This document shows positions 1 to 7,873 of a DNA stretch of 59,779 bases, in pieces. The stretch is from a bacterium (lineage in GTDB: Bacteria; Margulisbacteria; Marinamargulisbacteria; JAHFDA01): NCBI GenBank assembly GCA_023249225.1, contig JAHFDA010000010.1:1-59779 (forward strand), in the 5' to 3' direction. The position numbers and the translations under genes are program-made. The first letter of the stretch is position 1, and every line of letters starts with the position of its first letter. The notes under the pieces were generated by a model. The model had not been told where the DNA came from. It did no database searches and worked only from the letters and a program-made list of their open reading frames with translations.

Positions 1-317
1 TCAAACAGATCGACAAGATTTCAATAAAGCATGTTGATAATGGCCTTGCGGTGGCTCCCTATCTTTTCGACAATCGGCCAGACCTTATTTTAATGGATCT
101 CGAATTATCCGGGGGGGGGCGTGCAGGCAAACAAATCATTCAGGATTTAAAACTGCACCCTAAGCATAAAAATATTCCTATAATAGTTATTTCGGCACGG
201 CGCACGTTAGGAAGCGTTGAAGAATGTATGAGCCTGGGTGTCAGGGCATATTTAATGAAACCTCTTGATCCGGATCGTTTGGTAAAAAAAATCAACGAAG
301 TTTTATTGGGAAAATAA
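1..317 (+). CDS. Response-regulator receiver domain protein, 5' end outside window
   Basis: The reading frame is open from the first bases of the window, so this is the C-terminal part of a larger protein; the internal GTG at 51 is not a convincing start. The visible part has the receiver-domain hallmarks: the beta-3 strand LILMD with the phospho-acceptor Asp, IIVISA with the switch Ser/Thr, and the conserved Lys-Pro in AYLMKP followed by the last helix. The protein stops right after the receiver fold, so there is no output domain at its C-terminus. It would accept phosphate from a histidine kinase; an N-terminal output domain cannot be excluded. A run of nine G (111-119) encodes the Gly-Gly-Gly after beta-3, so a slip there would break the gene. 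Confidence 0.85.
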   Translation, partial: KQIDKISIKHVDNGLAVAPYLFDNRPDLILMDLELSGGGRAGKQIIQDLKLHPKHKNIPIIVISARRTLGSVEECMSLGVRAYLMKPLDPDRLVKKINEVLLGK

Positions 318-407
318 CGGGTAGCTGAATTCACCACGTAGCCTTATGTCAGCAGTTCCCAACAACAACTTCCTAAATTCTTCCTTTCATTTTATTCTTG
401 TACGTTC

Positions 408-494
408 ATGGCTAAAGGTCTTGCTTTATATAACCGTGTTCGTCGTATTTTGAAGTCTGCCCAGGTAAGCGCGGTGCAAGAGGCACTTTTATGA
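408..494 (+). CDS. Possible 28-codon ORF coupled to the ORF6N gene
   Basis: ATG at 408 opens a 28-codon frame whose TGA (492-494) overlaps the ATG of the next gene (491) as ATGA, the usual arrangement for translational coupling. The peptide starts MAKGLALYNRVRRILKSAQ. This resembles weakly the first helix of DUF1016-type proteins, which often travel with ORF6N genes, so it may be a remnant of one. No Shine-Dalgarno is seen. Expression is inferred only from the overlap. Confidence 0.3.
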   Translation: MAKGLALYNRVRRILKSAQVSAVQEALL

Positions 495-994
495 AAAAGG
501 TGCGCCAAAATCAATTGACCAAATCAGTCCAAAATAAGATCTATTTGCTACGTGGTCAGGAGATTGTTCTTGACAGGGATTTGGCGGAGTTTTATGGAGT
601 TAAACCATATCGTTTACGCGAACAAATAAAGCGTAATCTGCGAAGATTTCCGGATGATTTTATGTTCCAACTGGCTAAAAATGAGATCGAAGTCATGGTC
701 TCGCAAAATGCGATACCTTCAAAAAAGCATTTAGGCGGTTCATTGCCGTATGCTTTTACTGAACACGGGGCGTTGATGGTTGCTTCTGTATTAAATACCA
801 CACAAGCCGTCGAAATGAGCGTATTTATTATCCGGGCATTTGTTGAAATGCGAAAAATGCTTTCTAGTCATCAAGAGATCTTAACCTTGTTGAAGGAAAT
901 GGAACGTCACTTTAATTACAAAATCAATGTCCATCAGATTTTGATTCAAGGCATCGTTAATACGTTGGATGAATTGACTGATAGATTGAGTTAG
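491..994 (+). CDS. ORF6N domain protein
   Basis: This 167-residue protein has the ORF6N pattern (KilA-N/Bro-N relatives). Residues about 15-45 carry IYLLRGQEIVLDRDLAEFYG, followed by LREQIKRNLRRFPDDFMFQL and then YAFTEHGALMVASVLN. The C-terminal 50 residues are predicted helical and could be a coiled coil. ORF6N proteins are phage- and mobile-element-associated putative DNA-binding proteins of unknown role. The start ATG overlaps the stop of a 28-codon ORF. It lies 9 bp before metH, so metH may be co-transcribed with it or use a promoter inside it. A truncated relative lies at 57630-58043. Confidence 0.85.
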   Translation: MKKVRQNQLTKSVQNKIYLLRGQEIVLDRDLAEFYGVKPYRLREQIKRNLRRFPDDFMFQLAKNEIEVMVSQNAIPSKKHLGGSLPYAFTEHGALMVASVLNTTQAVEMSVFIIRAFVEMRKMLSSHQEILTLLKEMERHFNYKINVHQILIQGIVNTLDELTDRLS

Positions 995-1003
995 GACAAT
1001 ACC

Positions 1004-4000
1004 GTGGATCATCAACCAGATACAATTCAGAACATACTCAATCATAAAATCCTCCTCGTCGACGGCGCCATGGGGACGCAGATTCAGGCGCGCGCGCTGA
1101 CGGCGGCGGATTTTGGCGGGGCAGAGCTGGAGGGTTGTAACGAAAACCTAAACCTGACGCGGCCTGATGTGATTCAGAGCATTCATGAAACTTATCTTGC
1201 GGCGGGAGCGGATATTATCGAAACCAATTCCTTTGGTTCCACGCCGGTGGTGTTGGCGGAATATGGCTTGCAGGCCAAGGCTTTTGATATTTCCAAAGCG
1301 GCGGCCGAAATTGCCCGGCGCGCGACAGACAAATTTTCCACACCCGAGTGGCCGCGCTTTGTGGCCGGTTCCATGGGGCCCACCACCAAAACCATTTCCG
1401 TAACGGGCGGTATCAGTTTCGATCAGCTGCGCAAGGATTACGCTGTGCAGGCCGAAGGGCTCATTGCCGGCGGGGCGGACGTGCTGCTTTTGGAAACCGC
1501 GCAGGACACGCTGAACGTCAAAGCCGGATTGCTCGGCATTCAAGATGCCATGCATAAGCTGGGCCGCAAGATCCCGATTATGCTTTCGGTTACCATCGAA
1601 CCCATGGGCACCATGTTGGCGGGGCAGACCATCGACGCGCTCTACGCCTCCGTGATGCACTTTGACCTGCTTTCCATCGGAATGAACTGCGCCACCGGCC
1701 CTGACTTTATGACAGATCACATTCGTACGCTGGCGGAGGTCAGCCGTTTTAATGTGTCGTGCATTCCCAACGCGGGATTGCCGGATGTGGACGGCAAGTA
1801 CAACGAAACGCCGGAAATCCTGGCGAAAAAAGTGGAGCGTTTCGTGGACAGCGGCTGGGTGAACATCATCGGCGGCTGTTGCGGAACCACGCCGGAGCAT
1901 ATTGCGTTGATGCGGAAGATGTTGGATCGCGGCAAAAAACCACGGAATGTTGCCGGTACACGGTCCGCCGTGTCCCTACTTTCGGGGTTGGAACCCTTTG
2001 TCATTTCCGAAGACAAAAACCCGATTATTGTCGGCGAGCGCACCAACGTGATTGGCTCATCGGTTTTCAAAAAGTTGATCGTGGGCGGCGAGTTCGAGGC
2101 GGCGTCGGAAATCGGCCGCAAGCAAGTGCGCAGCGGCGCTCACATTGTGGACGTATGTCTGGCCAACCCCGACCGCAACGAGCTTGACGACATGAACCGC
2201 TTCCTCGACATCCTGGTCAAAAAAGTCAAAGTGCCGCTCATGATCGACACCACCGATGCCAAGATACTCGAAGAAGCGCTCAAGCGCATTCAGGGCAAGT
2301 GCGTCTATAACTCCATCAACCTCGAAGACGGTGAGGAACGTTTCGAAACAGTGCTGCCGCTGCTGCGCCAATACGGAGCGGCCGCAGTGGTGGGCTGTAT
2401 CGACGATGATCCGCAGCAGGGCATGGCGGTGTCGGTCGAGCGCAAATTGCAAGTGGCCGAACGTTCACACCAGTTGCTTACCCAAAAATATGGTCTGCCC
2501 GAAGAAGACATCATCTTTGACCCACTGGTGTTTCCGTGCGGCACAGGTGACGCGAATTACATCGGCTCGGCGGCCAAGACGGTCGAAGGCGTGCGCGCCA
2601 TCAAGCAGCGCTTTCCGCGTTGCAAGACAGTGCTGGGCATTTCCAATGTCTCGTTTGGGTTGCCGCCGCGCGGGCGTGAAATTCTCAACGCGGTGTTTCT
2701 CTATCACAACGTCAAAGCAGGTTTGGATCTGGCCATCGTCAATTCTGAAAAGCTCGAACGCTACGCCTCCATTCCCGAAAACGAGCGGCAGTTGGCCGAA
2801 GACCTTATCTTTTGGCGCGGCAGCGATCCGGTGGCGGCTTTTGCGGCGTATTTCCGCGACGTTAAGGTCAAGCCGACTTTGGACGAGCGCGCCAAACTTT
2901 CCATCGACGAACGTTTGCCGCGCAACGTTGTCGAAGGCAGCAAAGAAGGTCTCGCCGACGACCTCAACGCCTTGCTGGCCGAAGGCCGCAAGCCGCTCGA
3001 CATCATCAACGGTCCGCTCATGAAGGGCATGGACGAGGTCGGTCGGCTTTTTAACGCCAATGAACTTATCGTCGCGGAAGTGCTGCAAAGCGCCGAGGTC
3101 ATGAAGGCGGCCGTGGCGCAACTGGAACCCTTTATGGAAAAAACCGAGTCGTCCACAAAAGGCAAAATCCTTTTGGCCACGGTCAAAGGCGATGTGCATG
3201 ATATTGGCAAAAACCTGGTCGAAATTATTCTTAAAAACAATGGCTACAACGTGATCAACCTGGGCATTAAAGTTCCGCCCGAGGCGCTCATCGAAGCGTA
3301 CAAGCAACACCGGCCCGATGCCATTGGGCTTTCTGGCCTGCTCGTTAAATCCGCCCAGCAAATGGTGGTGACGGCCAGCGATTTTGAAACGGCCAAAATT
3401 GGTTGTCCGGTTTTGGTGGGTGGGGCGGCCCTCTCGCGGCAGTTTACGCATTTACGCATTGGCGCCGAATTCAGCCACCCGGTGATCTACGCGTCGGACG
3501 CCATGAATGGCCTCGACATCATGAACCAGCTCGTTGATCCCGTGCGCCGCGAAGGCTTGCTTCAAAAAGTTCAAAAGGAAATTGCACAGGCCAGGCAACG
3601 CGCGGAGGAGTCGGCGCTTCGTACGGAAAGTCAGGGGGCCGGAACCAGTGATCGGAAATCGGGAATCAGGCACGATGTTGTGCCGCTGCTTCCTCCGGAT
3701 TTGAAGCCGCATGAGGTGACAGGCGTCTCGCTCGACGAAATTTTTGGCTACATCAATCCGGTGATGCTGTATGGCAAGCACCTCGGGCTGAAAGGTTCCT
3801 TTTATAAACTCATCGAAGCGCGGGATGAAAAAGCCCTGCAGCTTCAAAAACAGGTGCGGGCCTTGCAGGATAAAATCCAGGAGCAAAAACTCCTGCGGCC
3901 GCGGGGTATCTTTCAGTTTTACCGCGCTTGTTCCGACGCTAACGATCTGATTATTCTCGACGCCAGTAAAAAGGAACTGCTCCGATTCAATCTGCCGCGG

Positions 4001-4471
4001 CAACAGCGTGAACCCTATTTGTGCCTCGCAGATTTTGTGGCGCCGCAAAGTTCCAGCCTTGAGGATTTTATTGGCATGTTCGTCGTGACTGCCGGAGAAG
4101 GCGTCATGAACCTTGCCAACCGCTTCAAGGACGAAGGTCGTTACTTTGAATCGCACGCCATTGCCGCCATTGCGCTCGAATCGGCCGAGGCCTTTGCCGA
4201 GCTATTGCACAAACGTATCCGCAGCATGTGGGGCATCCATGATGATCCGGGGCTTACGCTAGCGCAGATCCACGATGCCCAGTACCACAGCAAGCGCTTC
4301 AGCTTCGGCTACCAGGCCTGCCCGAACCTCGAAGACCAGGCCAAGCTCTGGCAGCTGCTCCAGCCGGATTCCGTAGGCGTCCGCCTGACCGAAGAATTTA
4401 TGATGGAACCGGAAGCCTCCGTCAGCGCTTTGGTGTTTTCGCACCCGCAGGCGCGGTATTTTAACGCTTAA
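1004..4471 (+). CDS. metH: Cobalamin-dependent methionine synthase
   Basis: The protein transfers the methyl group of 5-methyltetrahydrofolate to homocysteine through methylcobalamin. At 1155 residues (GTG start) it has all four modules. The homocysteine domain (1-310) carries the zinc ligands C229, C292 and C293 (GGCCGTTPEH). A pterin-binding domain spans about 330-590. The B12 cap and Rossmann region hold GDVHDIGK at 729-736, with H732 as the cobalt ligand. The reactivation (AdoMet-binding) domain covers about 870-1155. A short low-complexity linker near residue 880 (about 3600-3680) is variable. No cobalamin or SAM riboswitch was recognised upstream, where the ORF6N gene has replaced any ancestral leader. 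The gene ends just before a strong palindrome. Confidence 0.98.
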   Translation: MDHQPDTIQNILNHKILLVDGAMGTQIQARALTAADFGGAELEGCNENLNLTRPDVIQSIHETYLAAGADIIETNSFGSTPVVLAEYGLQAKAFDISKAAAEIARRATDKFSTPEWPRFVAGSMGPTTKTISVTGGISFDQLRKDYAVQAEGLIAGGADVLLLETAQDTLNVKAGLLGIQDAMHKLGRKIPIMLSVTIEPMGTMLAGQTIDALYASVMHFDLLSIGMNCATGPDFMTDHIRTLAEVSRFNVSCIPNAGLPDVDGKYNETPEILAKKVERFVDSGWVNIIGGCCGTTPEHIALMRKMLDRGKKPRNVAGTRSAVSLLSGLEPFVISEDKNPIIVGERTNVIGSSVFKKLIVGGEFEAASEIGRKQVRSGAHIVDVCLANPDRNELDDMNRFLDILVKKVKVPLMIDTTDAKILEEALKRIQGKCVYNSINLEDGEERFETVLPLLRQYGAAAVVGCIDDDPQQGMAVSVERKLQVAERSHQLLTQKYGLPEEDIIFDPLVFPCGTGDANYIGSAAKTVEGVRAIKQRFPRCKTVLGISNVSFGLPPRGREILNAVFLYHNVKAGLDLAIVNSEKLERYASIPENERQLAEDLIFWRGSDPVAAFAAYFRDVKVKPTLDERAKLSIDERLPRNVVEGSKEGLADDLNALLAEGRKPLDIINGPLMKGMDEVGRLFNANELIVAEVLQSAEVMKAAVAQLEPFMEKTESSTKGKILLATVKGDVHDIGKNLVEIILKNNGYNVINLGIKVPPEALIEAYKQHRPDAIGLSGLLVKSAQQMVVTASDFETAKIGCPVLVGGAALSRQFTHLRIGAEFSHPVIYASDAMNGLDIMNQLVDPVRREGLLQKVQKEIAQARQRAEESALRTESQGAGTSDRKSGIRHDVVPLLPPDLKPHEVTGVSLDEIFGYINPVMLYGKHLGLKGSFYKLIEARDEKALQLQKQVRALQDKIQEQKLLRPRGIFQFYRACSDANDLIILDASKKELLRFNLPRQQREPYLCLADFVAPQSSSLEDFIGMFVVTAGEGVMNLANRFKDEGRYFESHAIAAIALESAEAFAELLHKRIRSMWGIHDDPGLTLAQIHDAQYHSKRFSFGYQACPNLEDQAKLWQLLQPDSVGVRLTEEFMMEPEASVSALVFSHPQARYFNA

Positions 4472-4482
4472 GTGAAGTGTGA

Positions 4483-4496
4483 CCCCCTATAGGGGG
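4483..4496. terminator. GC-rich palindrome after metH
   Basis: CCCCC-TATA-GGGGG forms a perfect 5-bp stem with a tetraloop, 11 nt after the metH stop. It is probably a termination or 3'-end structure. There is no T-run after it, so it is not a textbook intrinsic terminator. Confidence 0.45.
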
Positions 4497-4529
4497 CCTA
4501 TTTGACACACATAAGCTTATTTATCAGAT

Positions 4530-4647
4530 TAAAATTAACCCTTTTGAACTGTATTATATATTAAAATATATAATATATATTAAATTAAATATATTTTAGT
4601 ATATAAATAAAAGTTTAAAATATATATTAAAGTGTATAATATTAATC
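4530..4647 (+). promoter_or_regulatory. AT-rich control region of the mobile mystery A/B pair
   Basis: About 110 bp of almost pure A/T, unlike the neighbouring genes. It contains an inverted repeat TATATATTA (4555-4563) / TAATATATA (4571-4579) with a 7-bp spacer. A perfect TATAAT lies at 4635-4640, seven nt before the ATG. This suggests an autorepressor site plus a promoter for a leaderless mRNA. Confidence 0.6.
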
Positions 4648-5112
4648 ATGAGGCGAAGTAAGTTAAACATCATTGATAACATGGCTTTGGCTCGACTACC
4701 CGACAATGCAAAATCTTTTGTAGAACATACCTACGGGGATTGGATTCGCACACTCCGAATACGCTTGCGTATGACCCAAACCGAGTTGGCACAACGGGCC
4801 AAGGTGACCCAGGCTCAACTGGTGCATATCGAAAGTGGCAAGACGGATCCGCAAGTGAGTACGCTGAAGCGGATTTTTGAGGCGTTATCTTGTCAGTTAG
4901 TCTTGGAACCGAGACCCAAAAAACCGCTCGACGAAATTTTGCGGGGTCGCGCACGCAGCCTGGCGTTAAAGCGTTTAAAAAAAACTGCGGGCACCATGGC
5001 TTTAGAAGGTCAGGCTCCAGATGAGGATGTGTTTCGCCAACTGCTAGAAAAACAGACCGACGAGATTCTGGCTGATCCGCGTGCCAAGCTGTGGGACAAG
5101 ATGGATGAGTGA
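4648..5112 (+). CDS. XRE-type regulator, mobile mystery protein A family
   Basis: This 154-residue protein has a lambda-repressor-like helix-turn-helix at about residues 33-85 (LRMTQTELAQRAKVTQAQLV, then HIESGKTDPQVSTLKRIFEA). The alpha-helical C-terminal extension matches the family that pairs with a Fic protein in mobile regions (mobile mystery A). It probably represses its own operon and may restrain the partner, like an antitoxin (inference). Its stop overlaps the next gene by 8 bp. Flanking AT-rich DNA and a neighbouring tRNA gene fit horizontal acquisition. Confidence 0.85.
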   Translation: MRRSKLNIIDNMALARLPDNAKSFVEHTYGDWIRTLRIRLRMTQTELAQRAKVTQAQLVHIESGKTDPQVSTLKRIFEALSCQLVLEPRPKKPLDEILRGRARSLALKRLKKTAGTMALEGQAPDEDVFRQLLEKQTDEILADPRAKLWDKMDE

Positions 5113-5716
5113 CGATACCCGGTTGGGGGATGCCACGGCTGGAGAAGATGTTTCTGACCTTGTTCTTAGCACTCTTTCAGACCGTCGTGCGCGTAATGCT
5201 GCCGAACTTGAAACGATTACGCGTGCGTACAATAAATATATCTTTCGGGCGAGGCGCAGAAAACCTGGGACAGGGTGGCTGACAGAAGACGTTATCTGTT
5301 GCGTCCATCGCGAAATGTTTGGCGGCATCTGGGCTTGGGCTGGAAAATTCCGCACGGTGGAGGTAAACATTGGTGTAAAGTGGCACACCATTCCGGAACA
5401 AGTACGCTTACTATGTGACGACTTTAAGTATTGGGACTCGCCGGACAGCGCCATGTCGGTTTTTGAAGTTGCCGCCCGGCTGCAAAATCGTTTGACGAGG
5501 ATTCATCCCTTTAAAAACGGCAATGGACGTCATGCCCGATTGATGACCGATATCTTTTTCTATTCCCGCCGACATGCTCTGCCGCAATGGCCGCAGCTAC
5601 AGCTTATGATTCAAGGCGATCAGATTCGCCAAGAGTACATTGCGGCAATGAAAAAGGCAGATGGCGATGATTACAGCGGGTTAATGGCCTTTATCCAACG
5701 GTGTTGCGAAAAATAA
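5105..5716 (+). CDS. Fic-family protein, mobile mystery protein B
   Basis: This 203-residue protein carries the full Fic core HPFKNGNGR (H134 to R142), which in active family members transfers AMP or a related nucleotide moiety to a target hydroxyl. The ATG at 5105 inside the end of gene A is chosen: it gives an 8-bp overlap and the family's usual length, whereas an in-frame ATG at 5081 would extend it by eight residues. The N-terminal WLTEDVICCVHREMFGGIWAWAG block is typical of this subfamily. With gene A it forms a two-gene toxin-antitoxin-like or regulatory module; the target is unknown. Confidence 0.88.
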   Translation: MSDDTRLGDATAGEDVSDLVLSTLSDRRARNAAELETITRAYNKYIFRARRRKPGTGWLTEDVICCVHREMFGGIWAWAGKFRTVEVNIGVKWHTIPEQVRLLCDDFKYWDSPDSAMSVFEVAARLQNRLTRIHPFKNGNGRHARLMTDIFFYSRRHALPQWPQLQLMIQGDQIRQEYIAAMKKADGDDYSGLMAFIQRCCEK

Positions 5717-5739
5717 GCATGTGAGCACGTAAACTTGGC

Positions 5740-5815
5740 TGGTGGGCCCTGCAGGACTTGAACCTGCAACCATTCGGTTATGAGCCGAGTGCTCTAACCA
5801 TTGAGCTAAGGGCCC
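5740..5815 (-). tRNA. tRNA-Ile2 (anticodon CAU, lysidine type)
   Basis: The minus strand folds into a 76-nt cloverleaf with acceptor GGGCCCT / AGGGCCC, discriminator A and encoded CCA (5740-5742). The anticodon loop is CTCATAA (CAU) and the T arm GCAGG-TTCAAGT-CCTGC. The D arm (GCTCAATGGTTAGAGC) and T arm are closest to minor tRNA-Ile, whose C34 is converted to lysidine by TilS, rather than to elongator Met. The Ile assignment is by similarity from memory. It reads towards the Fic gene. Confidence 0.85.
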
Positions 5816-5861
5816 CGCGGCTAAGGCATGCGCAGCGTTCACGTATTATATACGAGAGTAG

Positions 5862-6212
5862 ATGTTGAACTTTGGCGTGACTCCGCAAAAACATCACGAG
5901 CTTGTGACACGCATGACCAGGCTGGGTGTGACCGAAAGCGCGCTCGAAGAAAAATTCATCCGTTCAGGTGGCAAGGGCGGACAAAACGTCAATAAAGTGG
6001 CCACTTGTGTATACCTGCGGCACCCGCCTTCGGGTGTCGAAATCAAAATGCAGCGTGGCCGTTCTCAAGCGTTAAACCGTTTCTTTGCCCGACGGGCACT
6101 TTGCGAAAAACTTGAAAACCTGCGCCTGGGTAAGGCCAGTCCGGAACAACTCCAAATCGAAAAGATTCGCAAGCAAAAACAACGTCGTGGAAGACGGTCT
6201 CGAAACAAATAA
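5862..6212 (+). CDS. Peptide-chain-release-factor-like GGQ protein (ArfB/C12orf65-like)
   Basis: This 116-residue single-domain protein has the catalytic loop SGGKGGQNVNKV with GGQ at 39-41, the motif class-I release factors place in the peptidyl-transferase centre. A basic tail follows (KIRKQKQRRGRRSRNK), which in ArfB-type rescue factors enters the mRNA channel. It lacks codon-recognition domains, so it probably hydrolyses peptidyl-tRNA on stalled ribosomes, a possible backup to the tmRNA at 55.2-55.6 kb. A TATACG box ends 7 nt before the ATG. It lies just upstream of aroE. Confidence 0.88.
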   Translation: MLNFGVTPQKHHELVTRMTRLGVTESALEEKFIRSGGKGGQNVNKVATCVYLRHPPSGVEIKMQRGRSQALNRFFARRALCEKLENLRLGKASPEQLQIEKIRKQKQRRGRRSRNK

Positions 6213-6246
6213 CTTGTCCAATTAAAAATGCTAAAATATTCCCCAC

Positions 6247-7191
6247 ATGACTACCCGTTGTGCCGTGATTGGTCACCCTATTGAACATTCCAAATCTCCG
6301 GACATGCACACGGCGGCTTACAAAGCTTTGGGCCTTGATTTTACCTACGAAAAAATGGATGTCGAGCCACGGGGGCTTAAGGAATGGATGGCCCAGGAAG
6401 CGCCCAAGTTGCGAGGCTTTAATGTCACGGTGCCGCACAAGGTACGGATGCTTAAATTTGCCCATGCCAAAGATCCCTTGGTTGATAAAGTGGGGGCGGC
6501 CAACACCATGATCAACCAGGACGGACAGCTTTTTGCTTACAACACCGATGTCGAGGGATTTCTAAAGGCGCTGAAACAAGACCTTCAATTTGACCCATGC
6601 GACAAACACGTGCTGGTCATTGGAGCGGGTGGCGCGGCGCGGGCCGTATGTGTGGCGCTGTTTGAGAGTGGGGTTAAAAAACTGTCCATGACCAACCGCA
6701 CCCTGGTGTACGCCAAAGACATGCAAGAAGAGTTGACGCCGTTTTACCCCCTGCAAATGGAAGTATACGTTTTAAATTCGATCAACCTGCTGGGAGCCAT
6801 CGAAGAAGCCGACCTCATTGTTCAGACCACCCCTGTGGGCATGACCCCCAACGTGGGCGAGAGTCCGCTTGATAATTTTGTCACCGTACATGCGGGCCAC
6901 AAGGTGATGGATCTCATTTATTCTCCCAAGGAAACCGAGTTCATGCGTCGTTGCCGCGAGCGCGGCGCTCAAGTGGCCAATGGGCTTTCGATGCTGGTGT
7001 ATCAAGGGGTGGCGGCGTTTGAAAAAATGACTGGCCGTACGGTGGATCCTCAGGTCTTTCGTGACGCCGTCGACTTGGGGGCGCCCTTGCCACCTGAAGC
7101 CTGGGCCCGTCAGAACCGTATTCCGCTTCAAGATTTGGCGGGCGACCCGCACGCCAATGATCCGTTATCATTTACAGGGAAGCGCGGATGA
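6247..7191 (+). CDS. aroE: Shikimate dehydrogenase
   Basis: It reduces 3-dehydroshikimate to shikimate with NADPH in aromatic amino-acid synthesis. Substrate-site features are HSKSP (14-18), the catalytic lysine K65 in TVPHK and NTD (99-101); the nucleotide motif is GAGGAAR (127-132). A 35-40 residue tail after the normal end of the fold is unusual, since the protein is 314 residues against roughly 270-290 in most homologues. The TGA overlaps the ATG of the NYN gene (ATGA), so the two are probably translated together. Confidence 0.96.
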   Translation: MTTRCAVIGHPIEHSKSPDMHTAAYKALGLDFTYEKMDVEPRGLKEWMAQEAPKLRGFNVTVPHKVRMLKFAHAKDPLVDKVGAANTMINQDGQLFAYNTDVEGFLKALKQDLQFDPCDKHVLVIGAGGAARAVCVALFESGVKKLSMTNRTLVYAKDMQEELTPFYPLQMEVYVLNSINLLGAIEEADLIVQTTPVGMTPNVGESPLDNFVTVHAGHKVMDLIYSPKETEFMRRCRERGAQVANGLSMLVYQGVAAFEKMTGRTVDPQVFRDAVDLGAPLPPEAWARQNRIPLQDLAGDPHANDPLSFTGKRG

Positions 7192-7853
7192 ACAGCGATT
7201 ATAAAAAATATCAACGTGTGGCGGTGCTGGTCGATGTGCAGAATGTTTATTATTCGGCCCGCCATATTCACGGCGGACGCGTCCATTACAAAAAACTGCT
7301 TGAAGAAGCGGTAGACGGTCGGCAACTGGTTCGCGCCATTGCCTACATTGTTCAAACACCCGAGGCCGACCAAAGCACGTTTCGCGAAATGCTCGATCAC
7401 GAGGGTTTTGAGATCAAGGTGAAAGAAGTGCGTGTGCGTTCAGACGGTTCCATGAAGGCCGATTGGGACATGGGCATTGCCATCGATGCCATCAGCATGG
7501 CCGACAAGCTGGACGTGATTGTACTTGTCAGTGGCGATGGCGACTTTGTAGACATGGTCAACCTTCTCAAAAGTCGTGGCGTGTTTGTAGAAGTCTACAG
7601 TTTTGAAAAAAGCACCAACACCGATTTAATCAAAGTTGCCAACCGGCATTTTCCGATGGGGGCTGCACATGTGATTCGTGCATCACGTCCTGAAAATCAG
7701 TCGGCCCCAGACCGCCGTCCAGCGCAAAACAACCATCGTCCGCGACCCGATAATCCCCCCCGAACCGGAGGCCGACCGGCGCAGTCCCGCCGCATGCGAC
7801 CGCCGCTTAGGGCATCGTTGCCGTCTGGACAGGGACCGACCCAGCCTGGCTAG
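7188..7853 (+). CDS. NYN-domain (LabA/DUF88-like) putative ribonuclease
   Basis: This 221-residue protein has the PIN-like NYN fold: VAVLVDVQN with D16 and N19, ADWD at 91-94 and VSGDGDF at 114-120, giving the acidic metal-binding cluster of this family. Residues after about 165 form a disordered tail rich in Arg, Pro and Gln, which could contact RNA. The start overlaps the aroE stop by four bases and nadC follows 20-30 bp later, so it sits in a metabolic operon although an RNase function is expected. Its RNA target is unknown. Confidence 0.88.
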   Translation: MNSDYKKYQRVAVLVDVQNVYYSARHIHGGRVHYKKLLEEAVDGRQLVRAIAYIVQTPEADQSTFREMLDHEGFEIKVKEVRVRSDGSMKADWDMGIAIDAISMADKLDVIVLVSGDGDFVDMVNLLKSRGVFVEVYSFEKSTNTDLIKVANRHFPMGAAHVIRASRPENQSAPDRRPAQNNHRPRPDNPPRTGGRPAQSRRMRPPLRASLPSGQGPTQPG

Positions 7854-7873
7854 ACCTGACGCAGATCCAGAGT

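Noticed and set aside
318-1003. Cobalamin or SAM riboswitch upstream of metH
   Set aside because: No B12-box or SAM-type stems recognised in 318-490; the ORF6N gene occupies the immediate upstream region.
1148-3451. Long minus-strand frames opposite metH (250 and 328 codons)
   Set aside because: They mirror the codon structure of metH, have no domain, promoter or Shine-Dalgarno, and metH is unquestionable.
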